Below, piece by piece: positions 13,901 to 28,300 of a stretch of 64,000 bases of DNA (positions within the stretch are counted from its first letter, which is position 1; the number at the start of each line of letters is the position of its first letter). Under the pieces are notes generated by a model, which saw only the letters and a list, made by a program, of their open reading frames with translations, was not told where the DNA came from and did not search any database. This DNA is from Phoronis australis (lineage: Eukaryota > Phoronida > Phoronidae): contig NMRA01000183.1 in assembly GCA_002633005.1 (NCBI GenBank), positions 373,553 to 437,552 on the forward strand. Reading direction: 5' to 3'. The position numbers were made by a program, and so were the translations under genes.

Positions 13901-16900
13901 AACTGTCCCACTTGCAAGAGTGTCCCGCGACACACTCCCACTGGATGGTGACCTGAGCACCCAAACTGCTTACATCGTGTCGTGTGACTCCCCGCCAAAC
14001 ACCTGGCACCTTCTAAATAGCTCCAACACTTTAGACAAGTCCACAATAAACTTATCAAAGTTTGGCTCACCGATCTGTTCACTGGACGACGAACTGTCCT
14101 CTTCACTGGGTGTCGAACTGAGCCTGTAATCACTCCCACTACTCAATATCGCTGCAGGGCTGCTTAGAGGCTCTGGGCTGGAGAAAACAGCACAGGGCAA
14201 ATCACTACTGGTTCCAGGAATTGCACGCTCTGGGGTACGTTCGGAGGCACGGGTGACAGTAGATGAAGTGCCTCCACTGGCTCCAGTCACTGTACTGGCC
14301 ACAGCTCGGGAGGCTTCTCGCTTCAAAAACGCACTTCTCGGGGGTGGTGACGGGGCACTGCCGGGAATCAACAGACGGAATGGCATCTTTCTTCAAGCGT
14401 TGTTTCGCATGGACCTTCATCAGTTCAGTGTACAAATCCCTTTCGTAATCGGACGGCAGAAAGTGCTTGCCACACACACGGTAATTATCCACTGCTTTGT
14501 ACGTTGCGTGGACGGGTAAGGCTGCGTTCTTCACACGAACGAGCCAAGTACGGCGAAGTGTGTCATCCATCGGAAAGCGATGCAAAGGTACTCCCAAAGC
14601 GCGCGTGAGCCGATAATTAGTACATACTGGTACGCAGCAACAGTGTGGCATGTTGACTGACTAGTAAATGAAAGCAAACGACGACGGAACTTAACACAAC
14701 CGAGGTAAAACAATGACTGACTCGGCAGCTCTCGCAGTCAGACTATATGAAAAGAAATTAGCGCGAAATGCTTGCCTCCTAAAACGTCACTTCCGGAGTA
14801 GCGGACGCGTAATTAATAAAATTACTAAAAGCTGTAATTAAGTGGAAAATATGTCTAGGATAACCAACCAACTTTATTTTAGCTCAAAATGACATGGAAA
14901 AGGGTTGCCTTCGCCTTTGAAGTGCTTGGTATTTCCAAAATTAGTGGCACAGTATTGCTTTTAACAGATGTACCATTAATACTGTAATGTTACTTGAATT
15001 GCTTGTTACTTCCACAAGTAGCGGCACAGCGTTGCTTATAACAGATGTACTATGGTACTATAACTTTAATGTTATTTGAAGTGCTCGGTACTTCCACAAG
15101 TAACGGCGTAGTACTGCTTATAACAGATGTACTATGGTACAATTAATACCGCCAATGCTGCAAATAGATGACAGTATCAATGTTGTTACTGTTATTGCTG
15201 CTGTTATTAATTACTAGCCCTAGACTTCAATAGGGTGTTTCATCTTAACCACGCCCCTGCTTTCACTACTGTACCCAGTGTTGCGATGGGGTTAGAGTAC
15301 CTTGTCGTGTTAGCTACAGTATCAGTAAAAGAAGCTTTTTTCAACGCACCTTCACACTTGCCCTGGTACTCTATGTATCCTTTGTCACATTTGCACGTTT
15401 TGGTCGGTTTATCACAGGTGGCGTGGGATTTGCATGACGCACCTCCTGACTCACAGGGAACTACCCACACGTCTTAAAAGATAATGCAACATAGATGAGT
15501 GTGGTCTTAAAGTGGACCATTAATGCAGGAGGCTTTTGAGAAAGAAAGGTGTAAAAGGATTCAAGCTGACGCACGCGAGTCGGCGTGAATGTGTTCTCAG
15601 GAATCTCAAACATTGCACCTTTGTGTGTTCGTGTAAAATCAAGAGCTAGTAAAAGTAAAAAATAGCCTGAGCAATTTTTGGGTTTGAAAGAACTTTTGCA
15701 GGGATTTGACATCTTAGATTGTGAATTTCTAAAAAAGAAGACTCGCAGGGGGTAGGCACCGTTTCGGAGAAAAGAAATGAAAACGTGAACATGATGCGTT
15801 CTTTCTGATGTAGCCGAAAAATGTAAATCATACCACACTGACAAATGTGGCTAATAAAGCTTATATATTTGCGTACCAGGACAGGACATAATTTACTGAA
15901 AGTTCAAATGATATGCATATTTCCTCTACAGTGTATCTGCTGGCTGCATCGTCTCTATCTTTTTAGAAGCAGTGTTTGACGCCGTGTCGGGTCGAAATGT
16001 AAAATGGTAGGAAAGAAATCATTACAAAATTTTAACAAAATACATCAAGTTTTATTGCTGCGAAGTATCGAAACAAAGGTTCAAGGTTGTTGAAAGTACG
16101 ACTTGTTGGAAAATTTCTGGCACACCTGTTTCATATACGTAGCAGCAACAAGCCGTGGCCAAAGTATTTCACGGCAGCCACCATTTGTCTCTACATGTAC
16201 TGTATGTATTGGAAAGCAACTTACCCTGGCACGAGCCTTGGTAGTTTACGTATCCCGCCTTACATTTACATTCTTTGCTTGCTTTAACGCAGAAAGAATT
16301 AGCCGGGCATTGTGTCCCGCCTGATTGACACGGAACTTTAGCTGCCTCTGAATAAAACAGTATCAACAAGTAAGACTCACAAATTAAAACAAATATTGGT
16401 TAAAACAATTTCCTTTAACAAAGTATTGCTACCTCAACACATTAACTCAAATTAAATGTTTTTTAAAAAAGTATTTTATCTATTTTATTCATTTCGCCGC
16501 ATTATGAAAATCATACGATAGTGACACATGTTGCTAACACTGTTCTGTTTACCAGGACTGTATGCATACTTCCTCTTTCAACTGCCTGCATCGTATTTAT
16601 CCTTTGTTACCCGCAGTGTTTTGTGTGTTGTCGGGTCAAAAGTTCAAAATGTAAAACGTAGGAAAGAAACAATAACTGTACAAAACATATCAAGTATTTA
16701 TTGCTACGAAGTGTCAAAATATGTGTTCAAACTTGTAGAAAGTACGACTTGTTGGAACATTTCTGGTATACCTGATAAATATAGCAACAAGAAGACGTGG
16801 GTAAAGTTTCTTCACGGTAGCCATCATTTGTATCTACATTTGATATATATGTATTGAAAAACAACTTACCCTGGCAGGAACCTTGGAATTTTACATATCC

Positions 16901-19338
16901 CAATTTACATTTACATTCTTTGGTTGATGGATTGCAGACAGAATTAGCCGGGCATTGTGTTCCGCCGGATTGACACGGAACTTTAGCTGCCTCTGAATAA
17001 AATATTATAAACAAGTAAGGCTTACAAACTAATACAAATGTTGGTTAAAACAATTTCCCTCAACGGAGTATTCAGGTGTTGCTACCTCAACACATCAACT
17101 AAAAATACGCGTTTTTAAACATTTATTTTTCTTTTTTTACAAGAATTTGTTCCAAATTTAATCTGAACCGAAAAGATTGGTATAAAATTACACGTGTATA
17201 GCACACGACATTGTATTGCAAAATGTATGCAGAATACTCAAGTCGGTTGCCATGAACCCGCACGCTCTACCCTGGATTCCTTAACCCCCCAGGACCCCAG
17301 ATTGGGCTTATTCTATATTTTGGCTAAAATTCACAAACAAAACAACGCAGGCAGGCCGATTGTCTCTGACATAGGTAAGCTTACTGAAAATATCTCGGGT
17401 TACATTTCCAGCTTACTGAATCCTGTTGCCAATAGTGATAAATAGTATGTTTGGGATATTAGTGATTTTATTCATAAACTCAAAAATTTGCCTACCGATA
17501 CTGAGGGTAGTCTTTTGATCCCTATGGATGTCAGGTAGCTGTATACCAACATACCGCACCAGGATACGATTAACTGATATTTTCCTCTACCAGCTGCCTG
17601 CATAGTATTCATCCTTTTTTAGCCAGAGTCTTTGACATGTTGTCGGGTCAAAATGTGGAAATGTATGAAAAAATATCATAAAACTGAACAGAATATATCA
17701 AGTTTCTATTGGTTTGAAATACAGCCAAAACAAGGGTTCATTCTTGTTGAAAGTACGACCTGTTGGGAAATTTGTGGTATACAGTACCTGACATAGATAG
17801 TAGAAACAAGCCGTGGCTAAAGTTTTTCACGGCAGACAGCATTTGTTTCCACATGAAGTATATGTATTGGAAAGCAACTTACCTTGGCACGAGCCTTGGT
17901 AGTTTATGTATCCCGCCTTACATTTACACTCTTTGCTTGCTGGATGGCAGACAGAATTAGCCGGGCATTGTGTTCCGCCAGATTGACACGGAACTTTAGC
18001 TGCCTCTAAATGAAATATTATAAACAAGTAAGGCTTACAAACTAATACAAATTTTGGTTGAAACAATTTCCATCAACAAACAATTGCTACCTCCAGACAT
18101 CAAATAAAAATATATGACTAAATATATATTTTATATTTTTCTTACAATAATTAAAATTCTTCGTGTTCGTCCCCGCAAACTTTGATATAAAACAAAGAGA
18201 CTGGTGTAAAATGACACATATAGCACACGACATTGTATTGCGAGGTGGATGCAAAATACAAGAAGTGTGTCTACTCGTAGTCTGCATGATACTGAAGGAC
18301 ACCAGTCCCACATAATACCATAGCATACGTAAAGCAAGTTCATTAGACACGACCTTTGTCAATGCCCGTAAAATTTAATGATGTTATTGTTTACATTAAT
18401 ACATAATTATAAAACTAGCTTTTTCAACGAAATTTCAGCTAACTCCAACTCAAGTCTTTCGTAATCCTGAAATCTGCAGGGTTGTGTAAAGGTAAAACTG
18501 TTAAACCTAGTAGACAAAATTATGGTTTCACCTGAATGCTAAGAAAACCATAGAGATTAGCTGTTCAATAGAACAGTTACTTTTTCTGAAACAGTAGAAT
18601 GTCCATAGACTTAGATGTATAGTATTGTCAATACTTAGAACATGTGAACGTGTCCTTGTAGCAAAGTTTTGTAAATTGTGTACGTTCACAGCAAACTAAC
18701 TTGATCAATTACATGACGAGTTTTCATGTGATAAATGTTCAAGAAAAAGTCTCAACACACTGTTACAATTCCTTAAAATGTTTTCGATTCGTTTTATGCT
18801 TTAGGAAATCAGTAATTTGCTTAAAAACGTCGACAGCTATTAGAAGTAAAAAAGTCGCTCCAGCAGTTTTCAGGAATGGATGGACTTTTACGTGGAATTC
18901 ACATCTAGAATGACAATTTCTAAACGGGAGACTTGCAAGCACTAGGCACGGTCTCGGAGAAAAGAAATAAAAGCGTGAACATGGTGCGTTCTTTTTGATG
19001 TAGACAAAAATGTAAGTCATACGAAAATGACGAATGTATCTAACGTTATTTATATATCTGTGTACCAGGATATGATTTACTGATATTTTCCTCTATCAGC
19101 TGCTTGCATGGTATTCATCCTTTTTTACCCACAGTCTTTGACATGTTGTCTGGTCAAAATGTGAAAATATAGAAAAAATTATCCTACAACTGAACAGAAT
19201 ATTGCAAGTTTTTATTGCTATGAAAAACAGACAAAACTTGTGTTCAAGATGATGAAGGTACGACGTATTGGAACATGTCTGGTACACGTGATATATTTAT
19301 ATATATATGTATATGTATATATATATATATGTATATGT

Positions 19339-19379
<41 letters not shown>

Positions 19380-22300
19380 GTATGTATGTATGTATGTATG
19401 TATATATAGCAGCAACAAGCCGTGGCTAAAGATTTTCACGGCAGACAACATTTGTCTTTACATGTACTATAGTGTATGTATCGGAAAGCAACTTACCCTG
19501 GCACGAGCCTTGGTAGTTTACGTATCCCGCCTTACATTTACACTCTTTGCTTGCTGGATGGCAGACAGAATTAGCCGGGCATTGTGTCCCGCCAGATTGA
19601 CAGGGAACTTTAGCTGCCTCTGAATGAAATATTATAAACAAGCAAGGCTTACAAACTAATACATAAGTTGGTTGAAACAATTTCCATCAACAAACTATTG
19701 CTACCTCCAGACATCAAATAAAAATATATATCTAAATATATATTTTTTATTTTTATTACAAAATTCTTCGTGTTCGTCCCCGCCAACTTTGATATGAATC
19801 GAAAAGACTGGTGTAAAATGACACATATAGCACACGACATTGTATTGCGAGGTGGATGCAAAATACAAGAAGTGTGTCTACTCGTATTCTGCATGATACT
19901 GAAGGACACCAGTCCCACATAATACCTCTTTTTATGCTTTAGGAAATCAGTAATTTCCTTAAATACGTCGAGAGCTAGTAGAAGTAAAAAAGTCGCTCCA
20001 GCAGTTTTTAGGAATGGATGGACTTTTACGTGGAATTCACATCTAGAATGACAATTTCTAAACGGGAGACTTGCAAGCAGTAGGCACGGTCTCGGAGAAA
20101 AGAAATAAAAGCGTGAACATGGTGCGTTCTTTTTGATGTCGACAAAAATGTAAGTCATACGAAAATGACGAATGTATCTAACGCTATTTATATATTTGTG
20201 TACCAGGATATGATTTACTGATATTTTCCTCTATCAGCTGCTTGCATGGTATTCATCCTTATTACCCACAGTCTTTGACAAGTTGTAAGGTCAAAATGTG
20301 AAAATATAGGAAAAATTATCATAAAACTGAACAGAATATTGCAAGTTTTTATTGCTATGAAATACTGACAAAACTTGTGTTCGAGTTGGTGAAGGTACGA
20401 CGTGTTGGAACATGTCTGGTGATACATATATATATATATATATATGTATGTATGCATGCATGTATGTATGTATGTATATATAGCAGCAACAAGCCGTGAC
20501 TAAAGTTTTTCACGGCAGCCAACATTTGTCTTCACATGTACTATATGTATTGGAATGCAACTTACCCTGGCACGAGCCTTGGTAGTTTACGTATCCCGCT
20601 TTACACTTACACTCTTTGCTTGCTGGATCGCAGACAGAATTAGCCGGGCATTGTGTCCCGCCAGATTGACACGGAACTTTATTTGCCTCTGAATAAAACA
20701 TTATAAACAAGTAAGACTCACAAACTAATACAAATGTTTATTAAAATAATTTCAATTGATAAATATTGCTACCTCCAGACATCAAATAAAAATAAATGCT
20801 CAAAAATTTATTTTCACTGTTACTACAATAATTAAAATGTTCCTCGGTTTTTCCCGTCAATTTTGATATGAAACGAGCAGACTGGTGTAAAATGACACAA
20901 ATAGCACACGACATTGTATTGCAAGGTGGAGGCAAAATACAAGAGGTCGGTTTACTCTTAGTAAAATCGTCGTTTGGAGGATACTGAAAGACACCAGCCC
21001 CACGTAATACCATAGGCTATATAAAGCAACTTCACGACCTTCTTCAATTTCCGTATAATGCATTGATGTAATTATTCAGGCTATTGCATATAAGACTAGC
21101 TTTTTCAATGAATTTTCAGCTAACTCCAACTCAAGTTTTTCGTAACCCTGAAATTTGCAAGGTTGGGTAGGTACAACTGTGAAACCTAGCAGACAAGTGT
21201 GTGGATTCAGCTGAATGTTAAGAAAACCATAAATATAAGCTGTTCAAGAGAATCCCTTTTCTGAAGCAGTAGAAAGTCAATCGACTTAGATGTATATCAT
21301 TATACCAATTTATTAATAATTACGTCATTGTAAATTAAGTACATGAGGCCAACTTGATCAATTACGTAACGAATTTTCATGTGATAAATGTTGAAAGATG
21401 AAATCACAAAACACTGTTGCAATTTACTAAAATATTTCCTTGTCGCTTTATGCTTATAAAATCAATCATATTTGCTTAAAAACCTCGAGCAAAAGCTGAG
21501 CATTTCAAAAATAACGGCATTTTGCAAGAAAGCATAGCGTGTAAAAGTTTCCCAAGAATCCAATCTTTTCTTAGATATGACGTTCAACCTAAGGAAATGT
21601 AATTTTAATAAAATTATTCCCAAAGAAAGAATGATACACCCGACATGGTATTGCACGGTGCACTAAAGACAAGGAAATCTTAAGTGATTAGAAGGCCAGG
21701 TGTTAACTGAACTGTTGAGACAAACCAGCGGAGCTGCTTACATGCTCTGTGCCAGAACTATCTAAGATGTTCGACGAGACAGGCTGTGTTTGAACAATTC
21801 GAAAGTAAATTCATAAGTAGTTTTCTAGTGCATGAGTTTTAAAGGGCAAGCACTTTGGCAGTAACTAAGCACCTCTTGTCTACCGCTGAAGTGTTCAATT
21901 GCAGACTTAAATGAGGCATTTCAAAATGAAAAAGAAACGTTTCAAAATCAACGGATGCATTTCAACGGTATGTTATAGTATATACATGTTTAAAACGCGT
22001 GCAATTTACGAGCATTGCACCCAGAAAAAAAAAACAATTAGTTAAATATCAATGACTCAAAAGAAAAATATCGACCTCCAGCTTAATGAAACTGGAATTA
22101 CTAACGAAAGACCTTCATAACATTTGTATAACGCAAACGCACGTGCACGCACATACACACATGTGAGATTAGATACATTGTAGATAGGGAGATACAGAGA
22201 GAGACAAACGAACACAAAGCCAGACAGACTGACAGATACAGCGGTGGACAGATCGATAGCTTGTGACAAGCCGGTCTAACCCTTTATTCCGACAGTCAAC

Positions 22301-25300
22301 ATTTCTCTGAGTCGAATAGAATACCTTTACTGAAAAGCAACTTACCCTGGCACGAGCCTTGGTAATCTACGTATCCTGCATTACATTTACATTCTTTACC
22401 AGCTGGATCGCAGACTGAATTAGCCGGACATTGTGTCCCGCCAGATTGACACGGAACTTTAGCTGTCTCTGCATAAAATATTTCAGACATGTAAGACTCA
22501 CAAACTAAAGAAATATAGTTAACAGAATTTTCCAAAAGAAGAGTTGCTACATATCACACGGTACATTTAAGTTACTGAAACGTAAAGTGGTTAAAAATGC
22601 AGTGTAAGTAATCGTCATCTGGATGACAATTATAGCCTCACGTGAACATTAGCTATAAGTTATAGTGAAGCAGATCCATTTGATAAATTATTTGCCAATT
22701 TCCGTATTATGTTATTGTTTACATTATTACATATTAGACCAGCCTGTACAACCAACGAATTTCGAGCTAAATCCGACAAACGTCTTTTTATGGCAAAGGT
22801 TACATTGTATGTTTTCGACAAGTCTGAGCATTTAGGCAAATAATAAGGAAACTTTAGAAATAAGCTTTTCACCCGCAAATTACATTTAGTAACCTAGAGC
22901 GGACTCTAACATAAAACATTAAAATTGTTATCACTTCTGCACCCGTTCACAACTGACCTCAATCTAAGACTATATTACCTACTCCCAGGCTCAATGCACG
23001 CCAAATTTAGCACAACGGATACTTTATTTTTCTCATTAATCCTCATGACCACTTTTCTTTGACTGATATCTGGGGCATGTCAATTTCCGTGCGACGCACT
23101 TTTAACCAATTATATACTTCTAACTGTAGAGTCTAAATGAGCGATAGACCATTTTTGGGTTGAGTCTTTTCACAGCACGTATACTCATTAAATTGTACCT
23201 CGCCAGTATTCACATTAGAATACGAAAACTTTATGTGATCAGTTAGCTTGCTCAGCTTGGTAGGTCAGATACCGAAATTGGCAACAACTGGGACGATTAT
23301 GTCCAATTCCTGAGCATGTAAGTAGGCAAGATGTATAAGTTCATATGAAGCTTGTAAGTTTTCAAATAATAATCTCATACAAGCTACAGGCAGAACCAAG
23401 AAATCATCTACTGGCAGAGTTCGTCTGTCATCGGTAATATGGCGCGTGAATTTCATACCAGAATATACATGGGATATTAATTTTCTTCAAGCAATCCAAG
23501 TTTAAGCAAGCGGAGAAGTTCGCGAGACCCTGGTCTTGCTTAAGCAATAACGTCATCTTCTTCACTTCATGATTGGTTATATGTATGTGAGCATTAGTTC
23601 CAGTTTCACGAACAGTCAAAATCATTATTTGTTCAAGCACACTTGGCCACAAAAATGCTTGAAATATCAGCCAATCAGAGAGTGCGGTTCAAAAACTCAA
23701 AGATCACTTCCAAATTAAATAGGTCAGGATTAGATGCCTATGGGTATGTACAGTGCTTTAAGCTTTGCCTGGAATTCCTAATCAATGCATTGATTCCGCC
23801 ATATGTTTTCTTCGGGGAGATTTGTTGCATAGAAAGCTTGCATTTATATATAACCATGGTAATAAAGTGACCAATATTGTACACGGAATCATCGTGAGCG
23901 GAAAAGTGAAAAACACGACAAATAAAACCGTTCACGGAACACAAATAACCGAATTAGCGCCAAGGAGCAGTACTGGCGGAGGTAATGGTAGTGGTATTTA
24001 GTCGTAGCAGAAAGACTGTAGCCACTAGTTGTTTTTACTACTGCTCCCAGTGGGGAGATGGTTTTAGAGAAATTGGTTTTGTTCGTTATAGCAATATTTT
24101 ATTTTAGTCCCACCTAGACGCATGGCCTGGTGAGCTTTCAAAATGTTTCATACTTGCGAGGAATCGACATTTGTTCAGCCTTCATATCATCCGAAACTTA
24201 ATCAGAACAGGAAAACCCTATAACACAAAAATGTTACACGCAGGGTCCCATGGTGATGACATATTGTCACCTCTTCATTCATACTATGCAAAATCACTGG
24301 TAATTCTTTGAACAACTATTACAAGCACCCGATCTACTCCTGGATTAAACCTCAATTGGATTTACCATAAAAATTCCACAATTAAAAGTCAACTCACCTT
24401 GACATTTTCCTTGGAACCTTATGTAACCCTGGTTGCATTTACACTGTTTTTCAGTGGTATCACAGGCAGAATTTGCTGGACAATTAGTACCACCCGAACC
24501 ACAAGGGACTGACGTAATAGCTGCAAAGTAACACTGATAAACAATGAACAATAAAACAATTGAATACGCAATGATGGAATTTAACTAATCGGGATTGCCT
24601 TTAATTTGAGGAAACTTGACTAATCCACTCAGACATTGCCCAACTACATGTCGTGAACATTTAGAGCCGTAGATTAAACCACCCTGTTTATCTGGATGGG
24701 AATTTATGCATGTTTTTGTCTATGAATTTCATGCACGTTTAGTGTTGCAGTGGCCATTTCAAAAATTCCAATTTTCAACTGTCAACGGTAGAAAAGAAGC
24801 TCATTTTATTTGGTAAGCAATTCCTTTGATAGGACTAGAAGAGCTCGAGTCACTTTCAGAGTCCCTTAAACGAAGTTGTGCTTAATTATTGAGAAATGGT
24901 AGTGTTCCTCCTAAAAGATGAACCCGCTACGAACTTTGTAAATTCTGTGTTTCTAACCCTCAAACAGTGTAAAGAAGGCTAGAAAGTAAAGTTCACACTC
25001 CGTAATAAAAAGAACTACAGAAAATTTAAGTCTAGGCAAGACATCAAATTATTCAATATCTATACAAACCAAGAGTGTGGATATTGACTGGGTTCTGCTA
25101 TGTTGAAAAAGGCCAAAAAGGCTAACCAACTGTAGCGTACCTAACCCCAAGAGAAATTCAGTAACACAAATGGTGATAGCAAATGAAATTATTGTCTTTT
25201 AAATGACAACATGATGCTTATGACCGTCAAAGAAAAATCAATGGTCATGCAACATTATGTTGCCATGTGATGCAGAAACATCGATCTAGTGTACGACAGG

Positions 25301-28300
25301 TCTCGAAATTTCCAAGAGGTTTGGCACGTGTCATAACCTGAGACGGGCTTAGAACTCTTTTCGCAGATGAACCGTAAAAACGATCTTTTTGTCGAAAAAC
25401 TCAACGTGTCTAAAACTCTCAACCGCATGACGCAACTTTTGTAAAAACTCGCTTGCGCATTAATTCCAGTTACTTATTTTGAAATTAAAATTTGTAAATT
25501 GATTTATAGCTTTCGTAACAAACATTCAAGATAGAATCTAATAAATACTCTTTAAAACTTATCAACTGTTTGTAAGTAAGTCAGCAGGGCTTCCCAGCAC
25601 GAATAAAGAGAAAGACAGCACAGATAATCAGTCTCTCCGCGTTTCTTGAGTTGGAATTTGTCTCCGTTTGAATGAACATGGATATAGAATTCGCCGCCGA
25701 ATATGGGTCCGTTTAAGAATTTGTTTGCATGTTCTTCAGATTCAGAGTACGTACAGCTGCGACAACCAATTCGTCAATCATTAGCCACATCGGCCTTCAC
25801 GGAATTCCGGCATTGCTTAGTTGCTGGTTTTAGTGTTTTGTAGACGATAAAATGTAATGCGTATTGAATTCTACGCCCATGTAATAACAAAACATTTACG
25901 TACTCTATGTTATGAACCAGTTGTGTCGTAACAGATTCCAATTCATGTGAGAAAATGAGTGTCTCACACCAGATCTGATGTAATTTGAGTCATCGTACAA
26001 AACAGGAACTGTGGTCACCAGGCCAACTGCTCACAGTGTACATGTACACTCGAGCAGAACAGCTTTTTATTCGTTTGCATTACAGCCGATGGGCTATTTT
26101 CAAATCTCAAAAAGGATACATGTATCCAATAAGGAACAAAGTGCCCTTCTAGTCATTGGGAAGCGACTGAATAAATATTTGTCTCAAAATTAAAATATCA
26201 TAAACAGAAACAGTCTATTGGCATGCATGTTTGTTCGTTATTTGCCGATATTACTAGGTACATGTAATATCATGCATTGTCGTGTAAAAAATACCGCGCC
26301 TGGATACATGAGGAGATAACTTGGCCAAAGCTTTAAGCTAAGGCGCTAGTGTTGGCTTAAGAAATAAACTTAATAGCGTTTGCACAGGTAAGTCGATTAG
26401 ACAATGGAAATTGTTCACCTCGAAAGAACATGTTTATTTCTTAAGCCAACACTAGCGCCTTAGCTTAAAGCTCCGGCCAAGTTATCTCCTCATGTATCCA
26501 GGTGCGGTATGTTCAACTTACCTGTGCAAACGTCATTGAATCTCATAAAACCAGCCTTGCACTGACATTTTTGATTGGCTGTGTTGCAGAGTTCATTCAC
26601 GCCCGGGCACAATGTTCCGCCAAACTTGCATTCAACTTTTGTGACTTCTGTAAAGAAAGCGGGTATACACGGCGATTCGTTTCCCTCATACAAGGCAAAG
26701 GCACTTACAGATCTGGGATGTTGCAACAAGGTAGAACCCATATTATGGAGGGGAAGTGTTCGTTTCAGTCCTAACTACAGCGTGGAAGCAGCGTTTGAAA
26801 GACGCAAGATGGTATCAAAACCTTCTGGAAGTGCACGGTGGGGGCCTTGATATCTGGGAAAACTATGAGAAGTACAGTGTGCACACGATTGCTCACCGGG
26901 CCGGCAAGTCTCAACTCTGGTGCGGAATTTATCTGTCTGCAATTGCAATAGGCATTAAATCCAAGAGGTGTCATAAGTTAAAAATTATTGAGATCCAAAG
27001 ATAGGCATCACAAGGTCACTTCAGGTGAAATCATTTGTGGCGCCTTCAGCACATCTTTTAATGACTTATTTCTCACAACATCAACTCAAACTGACCACTC
27101 GTGGCACTTAATTGGGCTTTTAAGCGGCGACCCCTGTAGGTTGGGCGAACAGTGCGAACTTTCCTCCAAGACTAAGATTTTATGCACAATGCATTGAATT
27201 ATGTGACACATCTATTTCATTCACCAGCTCCCTGCGTATCATAATTCTTATAGACCAATTTTCCAATTAACACAGTCAACACGTGTTAAGTAAGAACACA
27301 AATTCTACATCCAGGTAAGTTCTTAAACGTTCTTTATGTTTGAAATGGCTCAGTGAAACCATTGAATCTTGGAACTTTTTGTACATTTGAGATAGCCTGC
27401 AAAAAGCTCTAGGATAAGGCTTTATTTCAGCACCCAATGTTTGTCTCGAACATTTCTATTGGAAAGCAACTTACCCTGACATGTTCCTTGATAGAGTACG
27501 TATCCCGAAATACAGTTACAATCTTTGCTTGCTGTGTCGCAGACAGAATTAGCCGGGCATTGTGTCCCGCCAGATTGACACGGAACATCAGCAGTCTCTG
27601 AATAATTTTTTTTAAACAGGCATGACTTTCAAACCAATTAAATGCTGTTGTACAATATATTCCTCAATGAGGGCTGTTACTTAAATATGCAAAGTAAAAA
27701 ATATTCAATTACAAGTTAGCGTTTGTTGTAATTTTGGGCTAACAGGAAAGAGTGGAGTAACCGATGAAATTTGATAAGGTGCTGCACGGTGCATTAAAGG
27801 TCCTGGAAAGCAAAGTGCATAACAAAAATAATCGTCAACTAGAGTACACTATATTTACCAGAAGCACGTGATTAGCAGCCATAAGTGTGTGTGTGTGTGT
27901 GTTTGTGTGTGCGTGTGTATGTGTGTGCGTGTGTGTGTGTGTGTGTGGGTATAACAACGCCAGTCTCTGTAAGGAATTTCCACTCATGAGATAAATCCGA
28001 CATTTCCAACAGAATTTAAATGTGATGTATTTGGTACCTCATCGATTATTCGGTGGATTTACCCAAATACCAAAAACACATTCTCTGAAACTAGAAAGCT
28101 TGTATACTTAGACTATGCAAAAATAACAATCTGTCGAAAGTTAATCATGTAGCAATGTCCTTTAGTGAAATTCAGGAAAATACATTGGCATCACATTTCT
28201 TTCACCACAAACATAATTACAATATTACTTTTTATTTCCTCAGTTAAAATTTTCTAATTAGCGCTTCAATTTTTGTCATGCGGAATATTACGCAAAATTT

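Larger units (their letters stand above)
13227..14917. mobile_element. TIR transposon with THAP and P2RX7_C-like genes, TSD TGA
   Basis: The element is bounded by terminal inverted repeats of about 155 bp (13227-13381 and 14763-14917) that begin AAGGCGAAGGCAACC and differ at few positions. It is flanked by TGA on both sides (13224-13226 and 14918-14920). Removing it with one TGA restores the satellite phrase TTGAAGTGCTTGG, which is present intact at 13061. A 3-bp duplication is typical of Harbinger/IS4EU-type elements, while THAP is found in several transposon classes. No transposase catalytic domain is present, so the copy is non-autonomous, probably by internal deletion. Confidence 0.9.
12966..15150. 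repeat. Satellite of about 75-90-bp units, split by a transposon
   Basis: Units starting TAATGTTACTTGA begin at 12966, 13051, 13128 and 13214, and continue after the element from 14918. Each contains GTGCTTGGTACTTCCA, GCACAGTATTGCTTATAACAG and GTACTA-type sequence. The array is interrupted exactly by the element at 13227-14917, so it predates the insertion. Confidence 0.9.
15895..21063. repeat. Tandem segmental duplications around M16-M20
   Basis: Exon plus flank units recur at about 15.90-16.39, 16.55-17.04, 17.57-18.10, 19.08-19.70 and 20.20-20.75 kb. Shared landmarks are GTACGAC(T/G)TGTTGG-type and AGCAGCAACAAGCCGTGGC-type phrases beyond the donor and ATTATAAACAAGTAAG before the acceptor. 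A second intron unit (TAGCACACGACATTGTATTGC) recurs at 17.2, 18.2, 19.8 and 20.9 kb. A third (TCGCTCCAGCAGTTTT, GGCACGGTCTCGGAGAAAAG) recurs at 18.8-19.04 and 19.94-20.18 kb, with a diverged copy at 15.54-15.85 kb. Confidence 0.9.

Noticed and set aside
13557-14009. 150-codon minus-strand ORF across the THAP/P2RX7 element
   Set aside because: It is antisense to the P2RX7_C-like gene, whose zinc-binding motifs are clear on the other strand. The similar plus-strand ORF at 40789-41085 is the same antisense shadow.
19649-20158. Minus-strand ORF with a close relative at 18763-19020
   Set aside because: The two reading frames are similar because the intron DNA was duplicated. The diverged third copy at 15.54-15.85 kb does not keep the frame, and there is no splice-site or domain support.
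23265-23652. Two overlapping minus-strand ORFs in the M14-M15 intron
   Set aside because: They are in different frames, match no known domain and have no credible splice sites tying them to the module gene.
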